From positions 1 through 64,000 of the forward strand of contig JAKPOU010000050.1 in the NCBI GenBank assembly GCA_029547705.1: a DNA stretch of 64,000 bases. The letters run 5' to 3'. Each line of letters starts with the position of its first letter. Positions within the stretch are counted from its first letter, which is position 1. A program made the position numbers and the translations under genes. This DNA comes from Bacteroidota bacterium (lineage in GTDB: Bacteria > Bacteroidota > Bacteroidia > Bacteroidales > VadinHA17). Positions 34,845-44,321 of this stretch are shown one piece after another. A model generated the notes under the pieces. The model did not search any database. It was not told the origin of the DNA and saw nothing but the letters and a program-made list of their open reading frames with translations.

Positions 34845-36725
34845 TTATTGTTCAACAATTTCTCCTTCTCCGGGTCCGTCAATCCATTTTCTGGGAGTGA
34901 TATTGTTTTCTGCTCCAGGATAACCCTTGTTCTGGTTAATATGTCCCATGGTATTGGCATTTATTGCATCTGAAGGAATTGGCCAAAGTACAATCCAGGG
35001 AGCAACCCTGTAGGTATAAAACGGGGCTACAACATTTTCGGAATAAAACCGGTTTTTTTCCATAATCCTGTCATACCAGAAATTATCTGAAGAAAAGTTT
35101 GTCATGCTGTATGTTTTTCCGTTATAGCATGTTTTTCCTGTCCGGGCCAGAATGAAAGCAACACGGGTGATTTCCACGTTTCTCATTTCTTCGTAATATA
35201 ATTCGCGTGCACGTTCGTCAAGTATGGTACCGATATTTATTTGTCCGGGTTCATACGGGGCGCAGCCTGCCCTTGTGCGTACGGCATTGAGATCGGCTGC
35301 AGCATTTACAAGATCATCCTTCCAGAAATAGGCTTCAGATCTCAAAAGATATGTTTCAGCCAGTCTGTAGCAGTACCAGTCACCATTTCCGCCCTGCGGC
35401 ATTCTGTTCGTAGGATCAGGAATATACATTTTATACTGAGGCCAGTCAAACCATGACCTGATGGTGTCGGTGCACAGAATGCCCCCGCCTGCATCACGAA
35501 GCTGCAGATGCTTGCCGTAATATGAATCTCCGGCAGCTTTTAATCCCGGGTGATTATATACAAGATCCTGCATTCTTATCCAGTTTGGATATTTATGACG
35601 CTGATCATTCGGATCATCCCAGAGTTCAAACTGGGCCCAGGGTGATGGTCTGGAAAACGCTACTCCTCTTCCGTATGGTGTAACCAGGTCTATTTCTACC
35701 GGATTACCTCCGACCAGGTTGCCCAGTGGCTGGTCAGTCGTGCCCGGCAGGCCTGACGGTGTTTTGATTTTACCCGCACCTCCCCAGTAAGGGAGGGCAT
35801 TGCGCATGATTATTATCTTGTCGCTTGCACCGTCTTCCGTCAATGCTTCCTTGGAAACAAAAAGGAATATACGTTCCTTGTTTTCCGGAAGAGCTTTGTT
35901 TGGTTCCTGGTGAAGGTCCCAGGTTACATCATGTGCGGGATTATTCTTGTCCACACCAAAACGAGTTGTCATTAACTCATGGATTCCATCGTTTATGATT
36001 GCACTTGCTGATGCTACTGCATCATCAAACTTTCCCAGCGACAGGTTCACTTTTGTCAGAAGATGATTGCATGCAGCCTTGTTGACATCACCAATGGGAC
36101 ATTCTGCATATACCCATTGTGCAGCAAACTCCAGATCTTTTTTGCATTTCTCAAGGATACTTTCCCTTGTACAGGTGTAAAAGTCAAGTCTCGGTTTCTT
36201 TATTTCCTCCAGGATCAGGGGGACGTCACCGTATTGGTGAACCATACGGTAATATACATTTGCACGGTGAAAATAGGCCTTTCCCAGAATATTATTTCTT
36301 TCTTCCTCACTTTTCCAGGTGGCCTCATCGATCCTGTTTATAACAACATTGGCGTACTGGATTCTGTTATAGCCGTTTTCAGTCCAGTAGCGGCCTAATT
36401 GTGTCTGATCACCACGAATCATGCTTTCATCGGGAAGTATCTGGGCCGGGAGATCCATATGAACGCCGGTTTTATCAGTCGTGCCGCTGCAGCCCTGGTC
36501 CGAGAATATTATTTCGGATACAAAAGGGGACATGTTTCCGTAATATTCTCTTCTGAGATTGCGGAGGCAGGCAATAAGGGCTGAATTCAGTCCGTTGGCA
36601 TCAATGTACGAGTTTTCAGGTGCATAAAACGACAATGGTTTTGGTGTAAGAAAATCTTCGGAACATCTTATTCCAAGGAAAAGCATTGTCAATATCAGGA
36701 ATGAGGATATAATGAACTTTTTCAT
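34845..36725 (-). CDS. SusD/RagB-like glycan-binding lipoprotein
   Basis: A 626-residue lipoprotein with a signal ending LFLGIRC (Cys 22) followed by acidic residues SED, as in surface-exposed SusD proteins. Typical SusD/RagB segments are the RRE-type TPR region (AYFHRANVYYRMVHQYGDVP near 150), the LLTKVNLSLGKFDDAV repeat and the C-terminal LDERARELYYEEMRNVEITR. It caps the SusC barrel and binds oligosaccharide. The gene starts 11 bases after the susC stop. The ligand cannot be deduced. Confidence 0.93.
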   Translation of the reverse strand: MKKFIISSFLILTMLFLGIRCSEDFLTPKPLSFYAPENSYIDANGLNSALIACLRNLRREYYGNMSPFVSEIIFSDQGCSGTTDKTGVHMDLPAQILPDESMIRGDQTQLGRYWTENGYNRIQYANVVINRIDEATWKSEEERNNILGKAYFHRANVYYRMVHQYGDVPLILEEIKKPRLDFYTCTRESILEKCKKDLEFAAQWVYAECPIGDVNKAACNHLLTKVNLSLGKFDDAVASASAIINDGIHELMTTRFGVDKNNPAHDVTWDLHQEPNKALPENKERIFLFVSKEALTEDGASDKIIIMRNALPYWGGAGKIKTPSGLPGTTDQPLGNLVGGNPVEIDLVTPYGRGVAFSRPSPWAQFELWDDPNDQRHKYPNWIRMQDLVYNHPGLKAAGDSYYGKHLQLRDAGGGILCTDTIRSWFDWPQYKMYIPDPTNRMPQGGNGDWYCYRLAETYLLRSEAYFWKDDLVNAAADLNAVRTRAGCAPYEPGQINIGTILDERARELYYEEMRNVEITRVAFILARTGKTCYNGKTYSMTNFSSDNFWYDRIMEKNRFYSENVVAPFYTYRVAPWIVLWPIPSDAINANTMGHINQNKGYPGAENNITPRKWIDGPGEGEIVEQ

Positions 36726-36736
36726 AATTCTTGGCT

Positions 36737-39700
36737 TTAAAGAGTTACATTAATTTTAAATGACAGGTTTGACGGGGAATAGTCATTGTATTCCGGATCC
36801 ATCCATGACCACCAGGGTGCTATCACATATGAATTTTCGGATACCAGTGAGAATCTGCAACCCGCTATTTTAAATTTATTCAGAAATTTATTCGGCACGT
36901 TATAGGATAAGGCCACGTTATCAATCCTTACAAATGAATTGTTTTGCCATACATCGAATCCGGTCTTGTAACTGTCTATCCTTGCCCATGTGTTACCTGG
37001 GTTTTCAGGTGTCCAGTATGGCACATTGTAATAAGTTGACCTGTCGTAAAATGCTTCACCGTTCCTTACATAGTTGTTTGCCCGGTAGTGCCCCAGGTTG
37101 GAATACATCTTGACAACAAGCTCAAGATTTTTATACTGGACAACATTTCTGAATGTAAGTCTGACAACAGGATTTTTGTAACCCTGGAATTGCTTGTCGG
37201 CATTGGTATAATATCCGTCTTTGTTAACATCTTCAAGCTTATAGTCACCCGGCGATCTTGAATAGGCTGCAGCTTCAGCCGCTTCATTCTGTTGCCAGAT
37301 TCCCAGTGTCTTGTAATCCCATATCTGGTCAATCGCATGACCGATAAACCACTTGTTGATTATATCATCCTGTTCCACCATTTTTCCTGTTACAGGATCG
37401 CTGACATAATCACCGTAGAGATGGACTATTTTATTTCTGTTATGTGCCATCGAAAGGTCTGTTGACCATGTAAAGTCCTTTGTTCCTATATTGATTGAAT
37501 TCAGGGTAAGTTCAATTCCTTTATTGTCAACCTGTCCCAGATTGGCCATTACGCTTGCATAACCGGTGATGTTGGGCAATTGTCTGGGAATCAGCAGATC
37601 TTTGGTTATCATGTAATAACCTTCAATATTAGCTCTTATTCTGCCTTTAAGTACAGCCAGATCAAGTCCTACATTAAAGGCACTTGTCCGTTCCCATTTC
37701 AGGCTGGAATTTGCCATTCTGTTTGTATAAAGCAGGGAAGTATATCCGGGTGTTCCGTTTGTTATCATTACGAATTTTCCCGTTCCCAGATCTGAAAGAG
37801 CATCATATATGCCCACGCCACGGTTGCCGTTGGTTCCGTATGATGTTCTGAGTTTCAGCTGGTCAATCCAGGCGACATTAAAAAAGCTTTCCTCACTTAT
37901 TGTCCATCCTCCGGCAAGTGACCAGAAAGAGGCCCTGGGATTTTTCTGGCCGAATGCTGAATAGCCGTCACGTCTGAATGAAGCCGTGAAATTATATCTT
38001 GACATCAGCGTATAGTTCAGCCGGGCAAGTATTGCATCGCCTGTGCTGACCTGGTCGTTACTTGAAATTTCTATATCTTCTGAACCGGCCTGCATCCGGT
38101 GATAGCCGAGCACATCACTTGGCAGAAAGCGCCGGCGGTACATATAATCCTGCCAGTACTGATATTTCTCGGCATTCTGGACAAGTGTTACATCAAATGT
38201 GTGAATATCGAATGTCTGGTTCCATTTGAGCATGTTGTTGACCTGCCATTCAAAAATGGTAGTGTTTTGTCTTAATGCCCTGCCCCCTTCAACTGCCCAG
38301 TTGGGGTGTCCTGTTGACCATGACTGATAATTTCTGTTCCAGTTGAAGCGTGGAATAAATTCGGAAGTAAAGGTTATTCCCAGAGGAAATACAATTGTTC
38401 CGTAGATTTTGCTGTTCATAGTATTATATTTTATGAACCTGTCGTGATAGACCATTTCATACCAGAAATTCGGGGCGTTTACATAGCCTGACGGGGAAAA
38501 GGTTAATGTGACACCGTCATCCTCATACATTGAGGAATAAGGTGTATTGTAAAAGCTTCTTCCCACCACAATAGGGCTTTCGTCCCGGAAGGCAACCTGG
38601 GTGTTGGTTCCCACTTTCAGCCAGTCTGTAATGTTGGCTTCGAGGTTGAGACGTGAACGTATGGTATTGAAGCTTTCATTATACCTGATACCCTCATTGT
38701 TGGTATATCCCAGTGACAGGTAGTAGGATATTTCCCGTGAGCTGCCGGAGACATTCAGGTTATAATCCTGGGTAAGTCCGGTCTGCCAGGTGTATTTGCT
38801 GAAATCTGTTTCTCTTCCCTTCTTGTAATTGTCTATTTCCACGGCGGCAAAACCAATTCTGTTCAGCCAGACACCGACCAGGTCGGTTGCCGCGCTGGAT
38901 CCGTCGTAGGCTTTCCACTGTTCCAGTGTTACACCCGAAGGCAGGTCTTCAGGTGAGTTATAGTATCCGGGACCAATCATGATCTGGTTTCTTTCATTGG
39001 CTTCAAAGCCGGCTTTTCTGCGGGCTATGAACTGTTCGCCGTTCATGAGGGGATAATGTGCCGGGGAGACATATGCTATACCTGTGCTTGTATTAATATT
39101 GATTACAGGTTTTCCCGGCCTTCCTTTTTTTGTGGTTATAAGAATTACACCGTTTGATGCACGGGCCCCGTAGATTGCAGCTGAAGAGGCATCCTTCAGT
39201 ATATCGAAGGATTCAATGTCAACAGGGTTAATATCGGCCAGGTCGCCGTAATATATCATTCCGTCGACCACCACCAGCGGAGCATTGGCATCAGCCATCT
39301 GACTGTCATCTGATCTCAGTGAGGTCTCTCCCCTGATCAGCATTTCCTTTGCATTACTGATCCCTTTGGGAGTGATGTTGAATCCTACGGACAATCCGGG
39401 TATGGCTCCCCTGAGCATTGATGTCACATTGGCAGAGGCTTCGGTCTGGAGTTCATCCGCATTTATACGTGTGACAGCTCCGGTGAGGTCGCGCTTTTTA
39501 ACTGTACCGTAGCCGATTACAATAACTTCATCAAGAAGCCCGACATCAACGCTCATTACCACATCAAAGTTTGTCCGTGTACCCATTTCCAGGTCATGGG
39601 ATTTCATTCCAATGAAGGAAAAAGACAGAACTTTTGCCTCACCGGGAACTGTAAGAGTGAATTTTCCATCGGCATCTGTCAGGGTGCCTATGCTTGTTCC

Positions 39701-39832
39701 TTTGATGATTACCGAAACTCCACCCAGGGGGTTTAGGTCTTCATCCGTTACTTTTCCGGTAACTACTTTTTGTGCTGCCAGAGAAAAGGAGAATCCGGCA
39801 AACACAAGGAATAACAGAATGATTCTTTTCAT
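36737..39832 (-). CDS. SusC/RagA-like TonB-dependent receptor
   Basis: A 1031-residue outer-membrane receptor importing oligosaccharides with TonB energy. Signal peptide 1-20, carboxypeptidase-D-regulatory-like domain about 22-105 (VTGKVTDEDLNPLGGVSV), plug domain about 115-230 with the SusC signature LKDASSAAIYGARASNGVIL near 205-225, then a 22-strand barrel ending in FKINVTL. The length is normal. It heads a unit susC-susD-Gfo/Idh-DUF6807. A LacI-type operator lies on its predicted promoter, which makes xylose or a xylose-containing glycan a reasonable inducer. Confidence 0.94.
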   Translation of the reverse strand: MKRIILLFLVFAGFSFSLAAQKVVTGKVTDEDLNPLGGVSVIIKGTSIGTLTDADGKFTLTVPGEAKVLSFSFIGMKSHDLEMGTRTNFDVVMSVDVGLLDEVIVIGYGTVKKRDLTGAVTRINADELQTEASANVTSMLRGAIPGLSVGFNITPKGISNAKEMLIRGETSLRSDDSQMADANAPLVVVDGMIYYGDLADINPVDIESFDILKDASSAAIYGARASNGVILITTKKGRPGKPVININTSTGIAYVSPAHYPLMNGEQFIARRKAGFEANERNQIMIGPGYYNSPEDLPSGVTLEQWKAYDGSSAATDLVGVWLNRIGFAAVEIDNYKKGRETDFSKYTWQTGLTQDYNLNVSGSSREISYYLSLGYTNNEGIRYNESFNTIRSRLNLEANITDWLKVGTNTQVAFRDESPIVVGRSFYNTPYSSMYEDDGVTLTFSPSGYVNAPNFWYEMVYHDRFIKYNTMNSKIYGTIVFPLGITFTSEFIPRFNWNRNYQSWSTGHPNWAVEGGRALRQNTTIFEWQVNNMLKWNQTFDIHTFDVTLVQNAEKYQYWQDYMYRRRFLPSDVLGYHRMQAGSEDIEISSNDQVSTGDAILARLNYTLMSRYNFTASFRRDGYSAFGQKNPRASFWSLAGGWTISEESFFNVAWIDQLKLRTSYGTNGNRGVGIYDALSDLGTGKFVMITNGTPGYTSLLYTNRMANSSLKWERTSAFNVGLDLAVLKGRIRANIEGYYMITKDLLIPRQLPNITGYASVMANLGQVDNKGIELTLNSINIGTKDFTWSTDLSMAHNRNKIVHLYGDYVSDPVTGKMVEQDDIINKWFIGHAIDQIWDYKTLGIWQQNEAAEAAAYSRSPGDYKLEDVNKDGYYTNADKQFQGYKNPVVRLTFRNVVQYKNLELVVKMYSNLGHYRANNYVRNGEAFYDRSTYYNVPYWTPENPGNTWARIDSYKTGFDVWQNNSFVRIDNVALSYNVPNKFLNKFKIAGCRFSLVSENSYVIAPWWSWMDPEYNDYSPSNLSFKINVTL

Positions 39833-40019
39833 AGAGGTAAATTAAAAGGTTCATAAAAATATATGTCAGGATTTTTCCCCTGTTAAGTCCATGATAAATT
39901 TTAAAAAAGTGCACTCTACGTATTGAGTTATATGAAAATCTGATTCGACGAACTCATTATCAGCTTAATATAAATACTTCAAATCCGATCAGGATAAAAA
40001 CGGGCTTAAAGCGGCAAGT

Positions 40020-40058
40020 CAAATTTACATACCTTTATTTTATATTGCAATCGATTGC
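40020..40058 (-). promoter_or_regulatory. susC promoter with LacI-type operator on the -33 box
   Basis: On the minus strand, TTG (40050-40048) is followed after exactly 20 bases by TAAATTTG (40027-40020), an exact match to the Bacteroidota -7 consensus. The perfect palindrome GCAATCGATTGC at 40047-40058 covers the -33 TTG, so a bound repressor would block the promoter. The leader to the susC start at 39832 is about 180 bases. The same 12-mer lies before the lacI-family gene at 41604-41615. Confidence 0.7.
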
Positions 40059-40089
40059 GTAACTTTTTTAAGTTTTTCAGCATGGCTTT

Positions 40090-41337
40090 TTATTTTGCAG
40101 AAATGATTCTTATTTCAGGCGGATTTGCAAAATATTCCCATGCATTTTCCGCCTTGTCTCTTTCAATCCGGTTATTGTAAACGAGGAACCTGTACCTGAG
40201 AACATAATTATGGCGTGGTTCAAGTAACCAGTCCGTATCTTTTGTGGGGCAGAAATTTGCGAACATATCGCCACGGTTGTACTGGTTCTCAGGCCATATC
40301 CGTAAAGGTTCGGGAAAATTGTAATTTGTGGGGAATGACATCATAACAACTCCGGCATAATCATCGTCGATTTCACCCTGTACTATACACCATCTTGCCT
40401 TGCTTCCGTCCGCATCTTTTCGTGATTTACCTTCAGATGTAAGTACCATGCTGTTTTTATTGTCCCATTTTTCAGTTGTTCTCCAGCCAAGTCCGGCATA
40501 ACGGTATTCCAGCAGCTTGACCGGGCTATCCCCGGCACAATTCAATTGTATGTTAAAGTCAACAATGAAAAATCCCGGATCATTCTCAGGGGCATAAACA
40601 CGTACGCTCTGCAATTCCTTCAAGGCTATCCTTTCCCTTCCGTCTTTTTTGAATACGACATGATCATGAATGGCATCAAATTCTGAATATACGGATCCGT
40701 TCTGTATTGACACAAAATCCGCAAACCGTACAGTTCCCTTCCGGGTATTAATATTCCAGAAGTCAATCGTATCTCCTTCAAAAGCCACATGAGTCCACGG
40801 GTTCCATATTCCGTAATGGTGATAATGATCCCGGGGCTGAATGCGTGTCAGCACCTGACCGTGAGGAGACCAGAGGGGATGTATAAATGCGCTTCTTTTG
40901 TATACCGTATCAACCCCCTCAGGAGGATATACCGTACTGAACCAGTACTGCAGGAAATTCCTGTCTTCCATGTGTATCAGTAAAGCCCCGTCTCTCACAT
41001 CAGCTTTTATCCGGGGCTGGTTTGCCGCCTTTCCCTTTGTCAGTTCATAATAATGCCTTTCAGAGCTGTTTGTGCCCGTTTCTGCAATCCAGTGCAATTT
41101 CCTCGGATTTCCCTGTTCGATCTGGAAGGGAATCTGTTTTTCAGTATCTCCGTTTACCTTGCAGAGCACAAGCAGGCTGTCCGGCAGATACGTTATCTTA
41201 TCAAGATCGATGCAGACAGGAATATCCAGTCCTTTCGTCCCTTTGGAAAAGAAAACCTCGACTGAAGCAATTTTCTGTGCCTGGCAGAAAACCGGAATCA
41301 GGAGAGCAATACAGATGTTTGTAATTCTTATCAGCAT
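40090..41337 (-). CDS. DUF6807 (PmoA-like) secreted protein, long form
   Basis: A 415-residue exported protein with a signal peptide (MLIRITNICIALLIPVFCQAQ). An N-terminal beta domain of about 120 residues precedes the DUF6807 domain, which shows FIHPLWSPHGQVLTRIQPRDHYHHYGIWNPW near 150-180 (pattern HPLxSPxG...DHxHHxGIW) and a late RYRFLVYNN. The His-rich DHYHHYG motif, which is kept only as YPHHTS in the shorter paralogue at 32487, suggests a metal or catalytic site. It lies upstream of the susC operator on the same strand. Function unknown. Confidence 0.78.
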   Translation of the reverse strand: MLIRITNICIALLIPVFCQAQKIASVEVFFSKGTKGLDIPVCIDLDKITYLPDSLLVLCKVNGDTEKQIPFQIEQGNPRKLHWIAETGTNSSERHYYELTKGKAANQPRIKADVRDGALLIHMEDRNFLQYWFSTVYPPEGVDTVYKRSAFIHPLWSPHGQVLTRIQPRDHYHHYGIWNPWTHVAFEGDTIDFWNINTRKGTVRFADFVSIQNGSVYSEFDAIHDHVVFKKDGRERIALKELQSVRVYAPENDPGFFIVDFNIQLNCAGDSPVKLLEYRYAGLGWRTTEKWDNKNSMVLTSEGKSRKDADGSKARWCIVQGEIDDDYAGVVMMSFPTNYNFPEPLRIWPENQYNRGDMFANFCPTKDTDWLLEPRHNYVLRYRFLVYNNRIERDKAENAWEYFANPPEIRIISAK

Positions 41338-41681
41338 TTTGTTTTGATTGTGTTCAGGAAACAGTAAAATGAATCAGTGATGAATGTCATGGTGATTATG
41401 TTCATTTTTTCAGTGTCATTTCCGGAATTTTCCGTTTCGTAACAGTGTGAGTATAAATGTGTTTTTTCTGTAGTATATGCCGGATTTGATTATTGAATTA
41501 AAGCACTTAATATCGCGCACAGTAAATACAATATTAATAAATCACTTTTCTGCCTGAGTTTAATGTCATGGGCATATAAAGCTAAATGAAAAAATTATTA
41601 ATCGCAATCGATTGCAAAATTTTGTTATATAATTTTTTTAAGGCTTTTATTTAAACTAATTTTGAAATACAATAACAGAAA
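41338..41681. other. divergent regulatory region upstream of the LacI-type gene
   Basis: AT-rich DNA between the long DUF6807 gene (minus) and the regulator gene (plus). It holds the operator palindrome at 41604-41615 and a -7-like TAATTTTG at 41657-41664 that would give a very short leader to the ATG at 41682. No open frame or RNA structure is seen in the rest. Confidence 0.55.
41604..41615. promoter_or_regulatory. LacI-type operator, second copy
   Basis: GCAATCGATTGC, a perfect 12-bp palindrome with the central CG usual for LacI/GalR operators. It is identical to the copy at 40047-40058. Placed 66 bases before the regulator ATG, it fits autoregulation and control of the xylB-xylA genes behind it; it could also act on the divergent DUF6807 gene. 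Confidence 0.7.
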
Positions 41682-42707
41682 ATGAAAAACAGCAAGGAGG
41701 TTACGATTTATGATGTTGCAAAAGTCCTTAACCTGTCTCCCTCAACTGTAAGCCGCGGACTTAAGGATCATCCTCATATAAAGAAAGAGACCTGTGACAG
41801 GATAAAAGTGGTTGCCCGCGAGATGGGATACCGCCGCAACAAGTTTGCCAGCAGTCTGCGAAAGAAAAGCACGGAAACAATAGGTGTTGTTGTGCCCAGG
41901 CTTAACAGTTACTTTATGGCCACAGCCATTGCAGGTATGGAAAAGATCACAAATCAGCTGGGCTATGGGCTTATAATAAGCCAGTCACAGGAAAGTGCAA
42001 AACAGGAAATTGCATGTCTCTCAACTCTTTATAACAGTCGTGTTGACGGATTCCTTATTTCGCTCGCCTATGACAGTGCTGATTTTAATTATTTCAATAC
42101 TTTGTTCAGCAAGGGCATTCCGGTGGTTTTCTTTGACCGTGTTGCGGAATATAATGATTGCATGAGTATTGTGATTGATAACTTCAGGGCAGGATATGAA
42201 ATTACAAAACATCTTACGGAACAGGGCTGCAAACGGATAATGCACCTTGGAGGGAACCTTCTGCGCAATGTTTATTATGACAGGTTCTGGGGTTACAGGC
42301 GTGCCCTGGATGAAGCAGGACTGGAGTTTGATGACAAAATGCATGTAATTAATGATCTGAGCAGTCAGTCAGGCCTTGATGTTGCCCGCAGCATACTTGA
42401 AATGAAATCCAGACCTGATGGTATATTTACTGCCAATGACACAACGGCGGTGGCTTTGATATGTGAACTTCAGAGAGAGGGGATCCGGATTCCGGAAGAC
42501 ATTGCCGTTGCAGGATTCAACAACGAGCCTGTCAGTCAGGTGATAAAACCCAACCTGACAACCATAGATTATCCGGCCAGGGAGATTGGGGAAGTGGCAG
42601 CCACTTCCCTGATAAACAAGTTAAGGTATAATGAAAACATAGGTTTTAGCAGAGTAGTTCTGAGGCACAGATTAATTATCAGGGATTCTTCACTAAAAAA
42701 AGGATGA
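41682..42707 (+). CDS. LacI/GalR family transcriptional regulator
   Basis: A 341-residue repressor with the N-terminal LacI helix-turn-helix (TIYDVAKVLNLSPSTVSRGL, residues 8-27) and hinge helix (NKFASSLRKK near 54-63), followed by a periplasmic-binding-protein-like sensor domain (IGVVVPRLNSYFMA, GIFTANDTTAVAL, IAVAGFNNEP). It is followed by xylulokinase and xylose isomerase genes. Two identical palindromes near it and on the susC promoter are the obvious binding sites. The effector is probably xylose or a derived sugar, by inference from the neighbours. Confidence 0.93.
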   Translation: MKNSKEVTIYDVAKVLNLSPSTVSRGLKDHPHIKKETCDRIKVVAREMGYRRNKFASSLRKKSTETIGVVVPRLNSYFMATAIAGMEKITNQLGYGLIISQSQESAKQEIACLSTLYNSRVDGFLISLAYDSADFNYFNTLFSKGIPVVFFDRVAEYNDCMSIVIDNFRAGYEITKHLTEQGCKRIMHLGGNLLRNVYYDRFWGYRRALDEAGLEFDDKMHVINDLSSQSGLDVARSILEMKSRPDGIFTANDTTAVALICELQREGIRIPEDIAVAGFNNEPVSQVIKPNLTTIDYPAREIGEVAATSLINKLRYNENIGFSRVVLRHRLIIRDSSLKKG

Positions 42708-42801
42708 CCCTTCAGTTTCAGGCAAACCTTCAGCAATTTTGTTAAATAAAACAGTAACTTTAGTCACTGAAGTAATAAAACCATTTAAAAAGACAGGAGA
42801 A

Positions 42802-44283
42802 ATGCTTTTGCTCGGACTTGATCTTGGGAGTTCTGCAGTCAAGGCCTCGGTTCTTGACGGAGTTACGGGAAACTGCCTGGCTTCAGCCTTTTATCCGAAG
42901 GATGAGATGAAGATCGTGGCTCAGCAGCCCGGATGGGCTGAACAGGATCCCGAAACCTGGTGGAAAAACATCAAAGCTGCTATATCCGATTGTAACACAC
43001 AGCTGGGGGAAAGGAAAAAGGATATCGGGGCCATTGGTATTTCATACCAGATGCACGGTCTGGTGATTGTTGACAAGAGCTTCAATATACTGCGCCCGTC
43101 AATAATATGGTGTGACAGCAGGGCAGTTGATTACGGAGAGAAAGCATTTAAATCCCTCGGTGAGGAATATTGCCTCAGTCATATGCTTAACTCCCCCGGT
43201 AATTTTACGGCCTCAAAACTTGCATGGGTGAAGGAGTATGAGCCGGATACATATCGAAGGATTCATAAAATAATGCTTCCGGGTGATTATATTGCCCTGA
43301 AGCTTACAGGAGAAGCCGTGACAACCTGGACGGGTTTGTCTGAGGGCATTTTATGGGATTTTGCGGAGAACAGGGTTTCTTCCGAGCTCCTTGACCATTA
43401 CGGATTCAGTCCGGATCTGCTTCCTCATGTAATGCCATCTTTTTCCATACAGGGCAGAGTTACTCCCGGAGCAGCCAGGGAAATGGATCTCCCGGAAGGA
43501 ATCCTGGTATCGTACCGTGCCGGTGACCAGCCTAACAATGCATTGTCCCTGAATGTTTTCAATCCGGGTGAAGTGGCGGCAACCGCAGGAACATCGGGAG
43601 TTATTTACGGGGTAACCGACATGAAGAAATATGATCCCCTTTCAAGGGTGAATACCTTTCTTCATGTCAATCATAGTCCGTATGAACCAAGGCTGGGAGT
43701 ACTGCTTTGCATCAACGGCACAGGAATACTTAACTCATGGCTCAGAAGAAATGCCGGCGGCAATGTTCAGTACACCGTAATGAATGATATGGCCGGAAAA
43801 GTTGCCATAGGCTCTGACGGCCTTTCGGTCCTGCCTTTCGGGAACGGGGCGGAGAGAATGCTGGGCAATAAAAACATAGGAGCCAGGATTCTCGGACTCA
43901 ATTTCAACATTCACAGCAATTCGCATCTTTTCAGGGCTGCCCAGGAGGGAATTGTTTTTTCGTTCAGATACGGGTTTGACATAATGAAGTCAACGGGGAT
44001 TGAACCTGCCGTGATAAGGGCGGGAGCGTCAAACATGTTTCGCAGCAGTGTTTTCAGGGAAGCTCTTTCATGCGTTACCGGAACGGAGATACACCTGTAT
44101 AATACCGATGGATCTGTCGGGGCGGCCCGTGGTGCAGGAATAGGATGCGGATATTACATGTCGGCAGAGGAGGCATTTACCGGTTTGAAATCTACCGGGG
44201 TCACTGTACCTGACAGGGAAAAAACAGGTAAGTACGAGGAAGCGTACCACAAATGGCTTGAATATCTTAAGGAAGTAATATGA
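42802..44283 (+). CDS. xylB: xylulokinase
   Basis: I start this at the ATG at 42802, preceded by AGGAGA and opening the ATP-binding strand MLLLGLDLGSSAVKASV; the frame's earlier TTG at 42739 adds 21 residues with no family match. The product is 493 residues, normal for FGGY kinases. Other signatures are the GISYQMHGLV segment, WCDSRA, and the C-domain GTSGVIYGV, with FRSSVFREALSCVTG and GAARGAGIG near the end. It phosphorylates D-xylulose. The gene follows the LacI-type regulator by 94 bp and precedes xylA by 38 bp, so the three probably share a transcript. Confidence 0.92.
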   Translation: MLLLGLDLGSSAVKASVLDGVTGNCLASAFYPKDEMKIVAQQPGWAEQDPETWWKNIKAAISDCNTQLGERKKDIGAIGISYQMHGLVIVDKSFNILRPSIIWCDSRAVDYGEKAFKSLGEEYCLSHMLNSPGNFTASKLAWVKEYEPDTYRRIHKIMLPGDYIALKLTGEAVTTWTGLSEGILWDFAENRVSSELLDHYGFSPDLLPHVMPSFSIQGRVTPGAAREMDLPEGILVSYRAGDQPNNALSLNVFNPGEVAATAGTSGVIYGVTDMKKYDPLSRVNTFLHVNHSPYEPRLGVLLCINGTGILNSWLRRNAGGNVQYTVMNDMAGKVAIGSDGLSVLPFGNGAERMLGNKNIGARILGLNFNIHSNSHLFRAAQEGIVFSFRYGFDIMKSTGIEPAVIRAGASNMFRSSVFREALSCVTGTEIHLYNTDGSVGAARGAGIGCGYYMSAEEAFTGLKSTGVTVPDREKTGKYEEAYHKWLEYLKEVI

Positions 44284-44321
44284 TCAGCTGGTGAAATGAA
44301 ACAAAATAAAATCTGAGTGAT

